From Daldinia sp. FL1419 (Eukaryota > Ascomycota > Sordariomycetes > Xylariales > Hypoxylaceae), in the NCBI GenBank assembly GCA_025201765.1, contig MU623358.1, forward strand, positions 62,001 to 126,000: 64,000 bases of DNA. The letters are read 5' to 3'. This document shows, piece after piece, positions 1 through 11,897 of the stretch. How positions within the stretch are numbered: position 1 is the first letter of the stretch; each line of letters starts with the position of its first letter. The notes beneath the pieces were generated by a model. The model did no database searches, was not told the DNA's origin, and worked only from the letters and a program-made list of their open reading frames with translations. A program made the translations under genes and the position numbers.

Positions 1-561
1 ATATAAAGGCATGTATCCATGTACCTACCTTATTCAGCACTCGATTTTGTAGTCATCCAATAGGCGTCTAGCGGCTCTTTGATCATCCCGAAACTTTGGC
101 AGGGAATGCTAAACTGGCCATTCTAATTGGCCGATTGCCTCAATAAGGTTTTCTGCGCTATGTACATACCTACTGAAGCACCCGAAGAGGTACCTCCCCA
201 AGTACTTCGCATTCGCTTAATTGATTTCTACCCGTCTTTAACTCCAAGCCTCTTCAATATTTCCTTCTCCTTCGTTTCGCAGAGTCCATTCATTCTACCA
301 GCCCCCTAGTTAACCTAGTACCACCTTGGCTACTTCATCATGATTACTGACTGACATAGTCATTAGAATAGTCTTAATAGAAGATACGGCGAGATAACAA
401 CGCAGATTAGATAAGATGCAAAGATCGTAACTCCGGACTAATCTCCGCTACCTCCTTACTTATTTCCTTGGTAAGGAGGGTAAAGAGGGAGATTATTAAC
501 CTAGGTCATTCTTGGTCCGATTGCTACCTGCGTTATTAGATCCTAAGATCGCGATATCAGC
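1..561. other. intergenic DNA, no gene seen
   Basis: The open frames here are short, lack recognisable motifs and have no plausible splice partners. The last 100 bases before the regulator gene are the likely promoter and 5' leader of that gene. Near 457-493 there is an imperfect inverted repeat (cctccttactt...aaggaggg). Confidence 0.5.
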
Positions 562-2324
562 ATGGTTTTTCCTAGACGCGGCTGTGTTACCTGTAAAACC
601 CGACGTATCAAGGTAAGCCGGAAATATTCATACCATAGAAAAAAGGAAATGGAGATGGAAAGAGGGAAAAAAAGGGGAAAAAAAAAAGGAAAAAAAGGTC
701 TTCGTCAGCTAAACGGCTCCAGTGCGATTCAGTCCATCCGGTATGCGGCCGATGCCAAAAAGCGAGCCGAGCCTGTGAATGGGATCAAAACGAAGAGGCT
801 GGTTGGTTGTTTAAAAATGAGAATGCCTTTGCTCAAGGCAAACCCCGGCGTCCTTGGAAGCCAAAACCTCAAGTATCTAGACCGGAGTCTGAGGAAGACC
901 TAACGGTACTTCTAATCTCATCCTCAGTTGCAACGGAAGAAATCGCATTACGATTCTGGTTCGATAATTACGTATTCAAAAACGACGAAATACCCGAATT
1001 CGCCCAAGACTATCGCTGCCTTTTGACGCCCTACCGTGATACAGCTCAGCATAGCTTATATCTACGTACGGTTATATCGGCCTTTTCGCACGTCGTCTTC
1101 GGTCGTGTGATGCAGTCTGATGAGTCGCTTGAGGAAGCTGAGAGGTTATTTACGCAGAGCATTATGAGCATGCAATCTGAAATTCGCCAACTATCACAAA
1201 GCAACATCGACGAGCTTCTTCTCGTGACAATGCTGATGGCCGACTGCGAGGTAAGAAGCGGAAATCCCAAACCCCTTACAAATCGTGGCTTAATATATCC
1301 GTACTATAAGAATATTATGAATAGAGGCTGGAACCATCATGAACAAGACGAAGCTGCACTCTTGGAGCTCGATGTGACCGGATCTAAGATCTGGAAGAAC
1401 AATCACTATTACGATGAAGCTATGGATCTCTTGAGGAAAAGGCAGAAAAGCAGCTGGACCCCAAATATTTCCCTCGATCGGGTTGTGCGACGACGATTAG
1501 TAAGTACTTGATTATTCACGATAGATATATCTCTGTCTTACCGTTATCAGATCCAGGTATGTATTCTTCGAGGCATATCCGTTCCCGAGTGGCTTCAAGA
1601 TGGTGCCCAGTTCGGCGAGGAGGGGCTTATCCTAGCCCTCGACTCCATCATGGTCCGCGTAGCCGCTCTTCGCGAGAGGTCACTTTGTCTTTTCCTTCCG
1701 AAAAGTGCAAGATTTTCATCTCAACCGCGCCCGGGTGATATTGCGGCTGAAGCCCGAGTCTTGGACGCTGCCTTAGAGTCGTGGTCTGCTACGCTCCCTG
1801 AAGATTGGAAATTTACTTTGCTATCAGTCTTTGCGCCAGATTTTACCCTTGATGGAATAATTCACGTCTACGCTACGCACGGCCATGCTGCCGTCTGGTG
1901 TCGGTATCATGCTATCCGTCTGGTTGTCAATAGCATCTGCCGCCGAGCGCTCTTTGTCATGGCCCAGTGCTCATCTCAGATGTTGTCGGTAGTTCCGGAG
2001 CAAGATGAATGTCTAAGAAAGATGGCATCATTAGGAGCAGATTTTTGTCGTAGTGTTCCAGCCGTCCTCTCTCCTACTTCTACAGAAGGATATTCCACAA
2101 CACCACAACAAAGCGAGATTAACGATAATCCGAGCCACAGTAATCAGGGAGTAATGCCTAAGCTAGCGATACTTTTAGCATGGCCGCTGATACTGGCGGT
2201 CAATACGGATGGCATCCCAGAAACGCAGAAAGAATGGCTGGAAGATAAATTGAAGCTAGTTGTCTGTGCTTTAGGAGATGCCACCCTGGAGACTGTTCTT
2301 AAACAGAATGAGTTGAAGTTCTAG
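562..2324 (+). CDS. Zn2Cys6 fungal transcription factor
   Basis: This gene encodes a binuclear zinc-cluster regulator, presumably nuclear and DNA binding. I model four exons: 562-612, 723-1250, 1311-1499 and 1551-2324, giving about 513 residues. Removing the first intron (GTAAGC...CAG) restores a perfect cluster, CX2CX6CX6CX2CX6C, at Cys8, 11, 18, 25, 28 and 35; without splicing the cluster is broken. The middle and C-terminal parts resemble the fungal_trans_2-type regulatory region (for example PEWLQDGAQFGEEG and the helix that follows). The intron at 1251-1310 is exactly 60 nt and in frame, so it could be retained, adding 20 residues. The gene ends 65 bp from the end of the convergently transcribed aldo/keto reductase, so it may regulate the oxidoreductases beside it; that is inference from position. 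The DNA target is unknown. Confidence 0.8.
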
Positions 2325-2388
2325 ATATAGTACAATATCCACCATTACCCAAAAATTAGTTCACCAAACTAGAGGATAATTCCTTAAC

Positions 2389-3549
2389 CTAGTCAAATAG
2401 TCCAAAGACGGGCTTGGGAATATAGGGGTCCTCGAGGAACTTGACCTCTTCGGCCGTCAATGTCTTTCCTCGCGCATCGCAAGCCTCGTCAATCCTAGCA
2501 ATTGAATTGAATCCAACTATCGGTATGGTGCCTTTCGTATGGTGCCACGCTAGATTGACGTTACTCATCTTCCAACCCTTCTCCGCGGCAAGCTTTTCTA
2601 CACGACGGATGATTTCCTCCTCGTCGGGTCGAAGATCTAAGCTGATGGGACCTGGAGTCTTGGCACGGATCGAATCATTCTGTCCCAAAGGCCGCGCCAG
2701 TTTACCGCCGAAGTGGGGAGAATACGGCAAGATGCCGACGCCTGTGTCGTTACAGTAACGGATCATCTCGCGTTCTTCTTCGCGATAGCACAGGTTATAC
2801 AGGTTTTGCATGCTAATGAACTTCGTCCAGCCATTGCGCTCGGCGACGGCCTGCATGCGCACGAATTGTGTTGCCCACATGGAGCTCGCACCAACGTAAC
2901 GCACTTTTCCAGTCTGCACCAAGTCGTGTAAAGCCTTCATGGTCTCTTCGATAGGCGTGCTTGGGTCGAATCGGTGAATTTGGAGCAAGTCAATGTAACC
3001 TGTACCTAGGCGCCTAAGTGACGCTTCGACAGCGTTAAAGATGGCTGAGCGAGAGAGACCTATGGCATTGTGAGTATGATAGCTACGACTCCCCCATCCA
3101 TTAGGAATAGGAGGACACGTTGCCCGGATCGCAGCTTACTTACCCCCTTGGTTAACGTAGTCCTTGCTCTGGTTAATTATCCCTCCAAATGGAGCCGTAA
3201 ACACACCCGGATCTTCTGCAACGTGTAGGAAGCACTTTGTCAAGATAACCACCTTCTCCCGTGGAATGGAGAATTTCTGGAGCGCCTTTCCGATAACTTC
3301 TTCACTGATTCCGTTGGAGTAGGCGTTGGCCGTATCCCACGTGTTGACTCCCCTGTCGTAGGCGGCCTTAAGAATTTCGAGGGACTTCTCTTCATCTAGT
3401 ACCCAGGGCATCCATTTGTCGGAGCCCAAGGACATAGCACCTAGGATAGGAGAGGATACGCGGAGTCCCGAAGAGCCTACCCTAACATAGTCGATCTTGG
3501 TATTTTCGATGCTCTTTTGAAGAGATACCGGAACTGGAAATTTATTCAT
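2389..3549 (-). CDS. aldo/keto reductase
   Basis: This is an NADPH-dependent oxidoreductase of the aldo/keto reductase superfamily, probably cytosolic, that reduces aldehydes or ketones to alcohols. There are two exons on the minus strand, 3549-3144 and 3059-2389, joined by an intron with GTAAGT donor and CATAG acceptor; the product is about 358 residues. The catalytic tetrad is visible: Asp72 and Tyr77 (WDTANAYSNG), Lys105 (ILTK) and His164 (LLQIHR). Barrel and cofactor segments such as VRYVGASS and SMQNLYNLCYREEE are intact. The sequence is of the type often annotated as versiconal hemiacetal acetate reductase-like, but that substrate should not be assumed. It ends close to the convergent Zn2Cys6 gene and has the same orientation as the zinc alcohol dehydrogenase upstream. 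No truncation or frameshift is seen. Confidence 0.9.
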
Positions 3550-4491
3550 GATGAAGCTATATTCTTGATATCGGAGTTTTTGACTTAGGCTAAATGGTAA
3601 TCAGCAATGGTTGAGTGTGTGGATTATTTGATATGAAAAGTTTACACGTAGAAGGGTGTTTGGTCCCCTTATATAGGTAACTAGGTAGGTAGGTAGGTAG
3701 GTAGGTAGGTATCTTTTTCATTCTCATTAACCAAGCCCCCCCCCCTCTCAATATGCCGCATGGGTAAGCTTTGCAACACATATCTTCGGCATCTAGAGAT
3801 TCCATGCCTCCCAGGCAAAACGTCCACAGTGAAATTTTCATAGCGAAACATTATGGCCTTGCAAGTAGGAGTTAAGATGATGTTGTCCGAAGTCCGCGAC
3901 GTGGAGGAATATAGACCGTCCCGTCCCCGTTCATTTCTAAGCAGCTCGTGAGATTTTCCGATTGTGGCATAGCACGAAGAGCTCGCTGGTTTTTCTGAAA
4001 ACAGTATAGCTCTAAATGATTACCTAGGTAGGCATTGGGTATCTAGATACATATATTAATTGAATTGGTCGAATCATTGGCGATGACGATATATACTTGT
4101 AATCTTTTCCACCGTCTACAACATCCTTCGAAGCTTATACACGCTTTCAAAGCTGCAGGTAGTATACCCCGGGAGACTTATCTTATTACTGAGGCCACAA
4201 GCTACAGTAGCCTCCTATTATAATGCATACCTAGGTCCTAGGTACACAGCAAATACAAGAACCTAACCTAGCATGTCATAATACTAGATACTACGGACGC
4301 ATACGCTTAACTACCTACGCTCCGTACTCGTTAGAGTAACCCCATAGGCCCAAATTAATCGTCATAAAAGAGATGTTTACCATATATTACATCAAGACCA
4401 TCAAGGTACTCATTCCCGTATTTATACACTCTGTTTACCCCAGGTTCTTAACCTCAATCCGCCCTCCAACCTTCAGCTAGGCCAAGGGCCT
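3550..4491. other. intergenic DNA between reductase and dehydrogenase
   Basis: This is the promoter side of the aldo/keto reductase and the 3' side of the zinc alcohol dehydrogenase. It holds a TAGG tetranucleotide array, a C run near 3736 and scattered CCTAGGTA-type words (for example at 4022). No coding potential is convincing. Confidence 0.6.
3682..3711. repeat. (TAGG)n microsatellite
   Basis: About seven uninterrupted TAGG units. It lies about 130-160 bp upstream of the aldo/keto reductase start codon, so length changes could affect that promoter. The same word recurs as short copies in many spacers of this window. Confidence 0.9.
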
Positions 4492-6015
4492 TTAATATCT
4501 TGTCAACTGAGGGCTGCCAGCACACGCTGGTGGGGAGAATTTAGTCTCGACAAACACCTTCTGCATACCATCCTCGCGCTTCTCGAATTTCGCATACACT
4601 TTATCCAGATCCTCTACCCGAACCCGATGAGATACCATCTGAAGCGGGTCTAGATCTCCGTTTTGGATCATCTTCAGCAGGTCTTCCCAGTACTTGTGCA
4701 CCGGCGCCTGACCATTTCCGATTAACCTGATGCCCCTTTCCATGAGGGATCCAATATTGAAATGATTGGTCTAGGATTGTTAGCGTGCCAAATCATCAAG
4801 ATGGATGAATAGTATCACGAAGGGGGTGGGAGAGGGAGGGTTGGGAAAGGGGCTAGAAACTCACGTAACCGACGTATACGCCTGTAACTCCACATCGACC
4901 AAAGTTCCGGACGCCTTCGATCATCTCGTTGATGATCTCGCTCGTGTCCGTTTCCGCGCCCAGTGCCATCTCGAGCCAGTGCATCCAGCCCTTCGCGTAT
5001 TCACCTGCCGCACACTCGATAGCTACATCAGGGCCTCTTCCACCGCAAAGATCCTTCAGCTTCGACACGACGGTCGGCTTATTCGTCACTCCGAATGATA
5101 ACTTCTTATAGTCGACCAACTCCAACTTTTCTGCGTGATCTGCAGGCCAGCGGTTCCTAATAAAAGTGAGGCGCGGCTCGGTGTCGACAAATATAATCTT
5201 GGTGGCTCCCGCTTTGAGTGCGAATATTCCAGCCATCTGACCGATAGGACCAGCGCCGAATATGGCTACCTGGTCGCCAGGATAGACGGCGGTGTCGTGC
5301 ACGGCGTTGTAGCTAGTAGCTAGTACGTCGCTGAGATAGAGCGCCTTTTCATCCGGTACGCCGTCGGGAATCTCGAGAAGATTCACATCTCCAAGCGGCA
5401 CGCGAACATACTCGGCCTGGCCACCTGCGAAACCACCGGTGAAGTGCGAGTAGCCAAACATTCCTGCAGTCTGGCCGCCGTACATGGCTCGCTCAGTGGT
5501 GTTGGAGCTAGTTCGCTCGCACTGTGACGATAACTTCTGTTTACAGAAGAAACAGTCGCCGCATGCGATCTGAAACGAAGCCACGTACCGCTTGCCCTTC
5601 TTCACTTTTTTAATCGCTGACCCAACTTCATCAACGATGCCGCAGAATTCATGGCCTAGGATGTCACCCTTGTTCAACTGAATAACAGTTCCTGTCAGAG
5701 TGTCACTGTGTCAGTACAGAAACTCCGCGAGGAACACGAGCCTTAGATGGCAGCAGCCTTACCATGGTATAAGTGAAGGTCACTTCCGCAGACAGTGCTT
5801 CCCGTAACTTTGAGAATCACGTCGTTGGGCTCGATGATCTTAGGTCTCGGTACGTCGCGAACTTCGACAGTATTTTTACCCATCCAGCACAGCGCCTTCA
5901 TCGTCTCCTCCTTGCCGGCCTCGCCGCTATAGTTGGTAACATCTTGTGCCGTGATTGAACTTCCGTCGTGGCCGATGGCCTGCTCGGCGAGGTATGCCCC
6001 TTGTGTTGCAGCCAT
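4492..6015 (-). CDS. zinc-dependent alcohol dehydrogenase (FDH-like MDR)
   Basis: This is a medium-chain dehydrogenase/reductase that oxidises alcohols, or aldehyde adducts, with NAD(P)+. Three exons on the minus strand, 6015-5763, 5691-4865 and 4770-4492, give about 452 residues. Introns are GTAAGG...ACAG (71 nt) and GTGAGT...CCTAG (94 nt), and splicing restores the family motifs across both junctions. Catalytic zinc ligands are visible: the Cys in STVCGSDLHLYHG and the His-Glu of GHEFCG. The structural zinc loop is CGDCFFCKQKLSSQC, and the Rossmann signature is IFGAGPIGQ. It resembles the glutathione-independent formaldehyde dehydrogenase-like subgroup, with an N-terminal extension of about 38 residues before MKALCWMGKNTVEVRDVP; a start at that internal Met is the alternative. 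No N-terminal signal peptide is evident. It is followed by the aldo/keto reductase in the same orientation, and the two may act on related carbonyl compounds (inference). Confidence 0.9.
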
Positions 6016-7121
6016 AGTCTTCTAATTTCCGACGATTGTTTTGTTTTGGTTATACCTTGGTGGTCGTGCTCTGCTAGGCGTAGGTTCAAATGAACAGGTT
6101 CCCCTACAAATTCGCAATTGCATGCCGCAGCGGTATAAAATATACGAACGGCAGACATCGTGGCAACGACGTCAGCGCATCATCATATAATGAGTTTACC
6201 AGGATGAGCTTATGGCCCACACGTCGAAACCGAATAGGGAAGCTTTGGTGTTGCTTGTGCATGACGTTGGGATTAGCTGTTACGTCGAGGAGCACAGGAC
6301 TGGCATACGTCATGACTTCTGGGATGCGGACGCAAGCGCGGATACTAGCAAGTCAACGAATGTAGCGAATAATATTCACGGTAACAATGGATGAAAAGCT
6401 TCGTATCATACTCCCCCACATGACGATCCCCCATCCAAAGGTGAAATTGTTATGTGAAAACGTAGCCGTTAGGCACCTAAACTACTCGCTTAATAATTGT
6501 TTATAACATAGATTTATATTAATTATAACTAGGCTATATTCTAACCTAGTTTTGTGAGGCTAGAAGATAGCTCTTATTAAATAACGACTTTGTTCAATGT
6601 CTGCCTATTAAGTACACGAATAAGTCAACTTGTAGAGGCCGCCGCTGAAGCAGTTGAACGTAAGATGAATCGCCTATTTTATTTTAAATATACGGGATAC
6701 TATTTTGCCTGTTTTATCAATCGTCCAAGATTCGGCTCAGTTTATTTCTCTCAAAAGGATACGGAGCTTAGACACAGACACAGGCAACGGTGTGCTCTAT
6801 ACCACCTAGGTACCTCGCATGTAATGCCTCTTCACGCATCTATAAAATTAAATTGATATTCTTAAAAAAGCAGTGAATTGGGTATCTTGCATTGCTACTC
6901 AAGTAGGCCGCCTCTTAAATCCCACACAAATCTAAGGTTACTAGGTTAAACTTTTGCCTCGTCTTCTTTTGCAACTCCTTTTCTCCGAATACACCAACTT
7001 CCAGCTCTTTGAGGTATTACTACTACCTTCTACAATACACCGCCCGTCTATTGACGCGGGCAAACTGCTCCCATTAAGCTCCGCCTAGGTCTACTACCTA
7101 ACATAGACTAATACTTCGGAT
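6016..7121. other. intergenic DNA, no gene seen
   Basis: This contains the promoter of the zinc alcohol dehydrogenase at its left end and the 3' region of the small secreted protein gene at its right end. Open frames of up to about 90 codons occur at 6090-6395 and 6590-6856, but they overlap each other in several frames, have no recognisable motifs and are probably chance. An AT-rich patch lies at 6490-6545. Confidence 0.5.
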
Positions 7122-7722
7122 TTACGCGCCGAGTGCCATGGTGAATCCGGGCGGGCCGGTGTACCTCTGAGAGATAGAGGCACCGTGTTGCTCGGCGACG
7201 AGCTGGTCCGAAGTGATTTCGTACACGCCAGTGTAGTTGCCGTGGGAGTCCTGAGGTGTCGTGACGCGGAGCTTTAATCCGCCTTCGATCTTGTCGACGG
7301 CCCACGAGTACGCCCCCTTCTCTGCGCATCCCGTCAAGCCGACAGCTGGTAGGTAGTCGGGGCCCTCTGCATGTGGTTAGTATCCGCTTTAAACTGTAGA
7401 TGAATTCGACGGTAGAACTTACGAAGCATAAGGCTACACTTCGCCGGGTCCGAGTTACCAGAAGGCGATGCCGATGCAGGATCGGTAATAGTATAGAATT
7501 CGTACCTAGCAACAAAGTTAGTCTCGTACCAAAGATATTATAATTTAAATTTTAAATTTTATATAAGAATCAAAAAATTAAAACATACGTGCACATGACG
7601 CTGTGAGGAATGCACGAGGCCGTGAAGTTGGTAACGGTGAATCCGGTGGCGTATCTCGACTTGAGGGCAGCACCGGAGGCGGTAGCCGCGAAGAGGGTAG
7701 CGAGGACAGTGCCGAACTGCAT
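7122..7722 (-). CDS. small secreted four-cysteine protein (AA1-like)
   Basis: This gene is predicted to encode an extracellular protein of 153 residues. Three exons on the minus strand, 7722-7589, 7505-7423 and 7366-7122, are joined by GTATGT...CTAG and GTAAGT...GCAG introns, and all phases agree. Residues 1-18 form a signal peptide with a small-residue cleavage site (TASGAA). The mature part has four cysteines (37, 44, 68 and 86), enough for two disulfides, and a conserved-looking start, GFTVTNFTASCIPHSVMC. This layout resembles fungal small secreted proteins annotated as AA1-like (Alt a 1-related) domain proteins; the family call is from memory and tentative. The biochemical function is unknown. 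Two sequons (NFT, NYT) could carry N-glycans. The gene is isolated, with about 1.1 kb to the dehydrogenase gene downstream. Confidence 0.75.
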
Positions 7723-9074
7723 ATTGAATAATTGAATAATTGAATATTAAATATTAAATGTGTAGGTAGGTAGTGTAGTGAGTTTTATCTTGGGTACCCA
7801 GTTATGTCAAGCGAGTGTAAAGTTTGAAAGATGATAGAATGGTGTCAGATCTCACGATGTTCTTCTCGATGCGATGTAATTATATATACAGCAGCATCGT
7901 ATGTATATTTTATTTTATTTATCTTATTTTATTTTTATCAACTCCCGTAGCCCTGCTCACTAAACTCAGCCACTTTCCCGTATTCAGTAGTCTTGGCTAC
8001 GTTGTCCGTCTAAAAAAGGAGAGCTGTCGACGGCAAATACGACGTTGCATGCAACTACGCTAAGCGATTTCACGCCTTGGACCTCAATTGGGTAGGCGAT
8101 CATCTCGTATTTGACCCGCAGGGTCCCTTAGGCGCCGGGTGCGCAAAGGATGACGACATCGCATAAACTTCGCTACCCTTTATCCCAAGCTCGAGGACAT
8201 CGTCAAAATGACCAGCCGAATTATCGTCACTTGGTTGTATTGCGACTTGAATAGGGGTATTGAGAGAGTGGATTGCGGCCGAAGCCGTGTCGAAGCCCAA
8301 AATAGGCTGAACTACATAGTGTAAATACGAGAGAATACGTTGCTGCAAAACAGCACCACGAATATCAGGAGTCAGGAGGAGTCGCGTGTTACGAACGAGC
8401 CTACGATGATGAGCTTACCATCGTTATGTTAAGTGAATCTTCCTCCCCCCCCCCTCAGCCCCTGACGTACCATGTAGTATATCAGATTAGGAATCCTGGT
8501 CTATATGACAGTTAAGTATTTACCCTATTTGCAAACTCCACTCGCCAATCCCAGTAATCCGCAACCATGGCATCTTCCTCAGCGGGCTTAAAACATGGTT
8601 TGCTCCTGTCAGGGGGCCGGTTTACATACGTATCTGCGTACATACACTACACTAGGTATGTACCCGGAGCCTTGTATCATCGCTTGTTTTCTAACGTAGG
8701 GTCTTTCGCGAAAAGCCTTCGCTCTCGGCCGACAACCTTTCGACCACTGAGACCTCGCGTTTCCCATCGAAATATATGATTTATACAGCCTAGAGTATCT
8801 CTCGAGTATCACAGCACCGGAGTTCGGAGCGACACGTTTTTGATCGTCAGATCGTACACAAATCTTATACGACCTTGCCCAAGTCCCGTTGCTACATACC
8901 CTTCCCTAATTCCCCGCTCTTTTCTTCCCTAGGTCATCATGGCCTTCCTTCTCGCCCATCTGTCGACGTATTTTTTGTGGAAATATTTAGTTTTACCTCT
9001 TGAATATTACAGGACAGGGTATAATAACAAATTTTTTTTTTTTTTTGCTTTGCCATAGACTACTACTACCGCTA
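7723..9074. other. intergenic DNA with a weak open frame
   Basis: This lies between the secreted protein gene and the second zinc-cluster gene. An 82-codon minus-strand frame at 8100-8348 has protein-like composition but no recognised motif and no splice partners that I could find, so I do not call it a gene. There is a C run near 8444-8453 and an AT-rich repeat (gaataattgaataattgaatatt) around 7725-7748, just upstream of the secreted protein start. Confidence 0.5.
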
Positions 9075-11826
9075 CTAGCTGGGCTGCTTATAGAGCCAGT
9101 CGCTATTCGCGTCAACCATAAAATTCGTAATGTTGAATTCGTTCGTGGCGCCGTTCGGATTGTTCATACCGCCACCGCCGCTTTCATTATTCGTCGTGTT
9201 ATCCGAGCTCATCTCGATAGTATTCGGTGGACCCGAAGACGCCTCGTGACTAAATGGCAACCGCGGTACGTTGAAGAAGTCGAAAACGTCCAAGTACTCT
9301 AGTTCGTTTGGCGCCGGGGTACGTGCCGGGGTTACGCTTGGTCGGCGACTTGGTGCACCAACTAAGTGACGAGGTTGGCGACTGATTAAGAAGTCAAGAT
9401 CGAATGCGGTCCTTCTCATATCTGCAAGTATCTTTACCGAAGACGGTGTGATCCGCTCCCCGGTTTGTCCTACGGCGCGTTCGCTATCGCTGTGCTCGTC
9501 GAGAACTCGCTGGAGTAGCTGACAATACCTTCCTGCTACCGGCCAATATCTGCCCATGTCCCGTAGCGTATCTACGAGAAAAGCAATCTGCGGCGCTAGT
9601 TTGTGCTCTACCGTCGAGCCGTGAACGAGAAGGAGTCGTGCCGCCACCCAAAGCGTGAAGGCAAACGGAGGGCCGAGCTTATTTAGCATGCCATTTTGCA
9701 CGACGAACTCTCCGAGAGCGGCAATATTCTCCACCGCGCCGAGACAACGTTGGCTTGCACCATAAGAGGGGGTAAATATGGGTGACCTGGTGGTCGGGTA
9801 CGCAGCTGATGAATGCAGTCGGATTACGGCTGTGTGATAAGTAGCGTGCAGCATAACCCAGCCGCAGTTCAGAGTCTTACTGCCACCGGGTTGGAACAGT
9901 TTAGCCATGTTACCGTATTCTCCCGGGAGACCAAATTTCCAGGATGCGAGGAGGTTGTCGAGTTCCTTGTATCGAAGCTGCCATTGCTCGACGTCCCCCA
10001 GTGCGCCGATATCGACGGGCTGCTTCAGAAACTCGTGTATCTTGGATAATATCCCTAGGATTTCAATGTAGTACGAGAAAGCGCCTAGATTTTCCGGTTT
10101 GTTTTGCTCGTGTTCCGGGAGATCCGGAGGGCGGTCTTGGGTGCGAAACCACCTCGTTTCCACCTTTTGATTCTTGATCCAAAGGTCATCCCGACACGGA
10201 AGTGTCCGGTCGATCTCCTTGTCGTTCAAAGCGAAGTCAAAGGCGGTGGCGATTGTGGCATACCGATCCAAGAGATATATCATCCAAAACAGCCGCCTCC
10301 TCGACTCTTCCTCTATGAAATCCTTGGGCTCTGGCAAGACCATTGCCCGTAGGGTATATATCGAAGCGTAGCTCGGAGAGACGGATAGCGAGTTGCTCTC
10401 AACAGCCAAACCCAGCTGCACGACCGAGCGAGTGATCAAGGCCATGATGTTCCAGCCCGGAGGACCGTTGCTACTGCCACATAAGTCGAGCGCCAAAATA
10501 ACAAGCGCTTGCAGCGCCTTCACCGACGAGTTTTCCATCCCGTAAAGGAGAACCCTCTCCTTTGAGACATCGTGATAATGCCGCCTTTTCTCTTCTGTAA
10601 GCCGAGCATCCGTCGAATACCTTAAAGTGGCGGCAACTATGGCGTGTAGAAGCACCTTGTCGGTGTCGTCTAAAGTGGAAGGTCCAAATAGCGAATCCAA
10701 GGTAGATTTTCTATGCAAGATGGGACACCAAGTATTGATATGCTTGAAGTATAAATCTACTAACGCATATAGGAGGTCGTATGGTGGAAGATCCTGATCC
10801 GACGATATTTGTGCCTGGCCTTGTGTTACGCTCATACCGGGAGATCGAACTGGTTGTTGTTGGGACTGGCCGTAATATTCCTGAGCCGTGGGACCTAGTT
10901 GAAGACCAGGACCCAGCTGGTTAGAGGGGGAGATGCCGGCCATAGACATCTGCGATTGGAAGCCATCGTGTACAGAATGGATGGACGGAGTAGGAGGAGG
11001 CAAGCCAAAATCAACGTGCTGTGACGTCGTAGGGAAAGTGGAAGGTTTTTGCAGGAATAGTGCAGTCTCAGCCTGAGGAGTCCTGATAGATTCACCAGGC
11101 CGGAACAACGACGCTGGCTCACGCGGTGTACCGTGATCGCTTGGCAGACTTGGGTTGCTGTTGCGTACACTGGGGGCAACATTATGGTGAGCGTGGTTAA
11201 TAAAGGAGGTTTGCAGGATTTCGGAATGAGTCCGCAAAATTTCCTCGAGTTTATCGAGCCTCTGCTCCAGTTCTCGACCGTAGCCGGCTCTTAAACCGGG
11301 CTTCTTGCGTTCGCGGTATTCGCAAAAGACGGAATTCCGCCTGCACCAACCACATGACGGTTGTCCACGATCGCATTTTACCTTTTGATGGAGTAAGTAT
11401 TTCTAAATTTACCGAATTGAAAATATAAAGTAGCAGTGAAGCGTGTATATAAAGGTGATTAGGACGGACCTTTCTTTGTTTGCAGGTTTCGCAGCTTTAA
11501 TTCCGGCGTTAGCATTTGCCATTCGAGATACGGTGACGAGTCAGTATTCGAAAATGAGCTGATATATAAAGTACGTAACCCAGGTAGGTCTAACTATAGT
11601 TATCTAAAAAGAAGATGGGTTGGAGGTGATGATCTAGGTGCGGAGATGAGGGAGACGAGGGAGACGGGGGAGACGGGGGAGACGAAGGAGATGAGGGATA
11701 TGAGATGGATCAGACGAATAGCCAAGACCAAGACAATTGGAGAATAAAAGATGGATTATACTTGTACTTGATAGAATGCCTATATATATCGGACAATAAT
11801 ATGAATTATAATAACTTCCAAAAAGG

Positions 11827-11897
<71 letters not shown>

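Noticed and set aside
1400..1500. Possible frameshift in the first Zn2Cys6 gene, since another phase reads LDPKYFPRSGCATTI
   Set aside because: Following that phase breaks the splice phase to the next exon, whereas the original frame joins cleanly to IQVCILRGISVPEWL, so no frameshift is needed.
11827..11895. A69 tract as the poly(A) tail of a LINE or retrogene
   Set aside because: No upstream reverse transcriptase or processed gene sequence and no target-site duplication; it lies in an intron of an intact gene.
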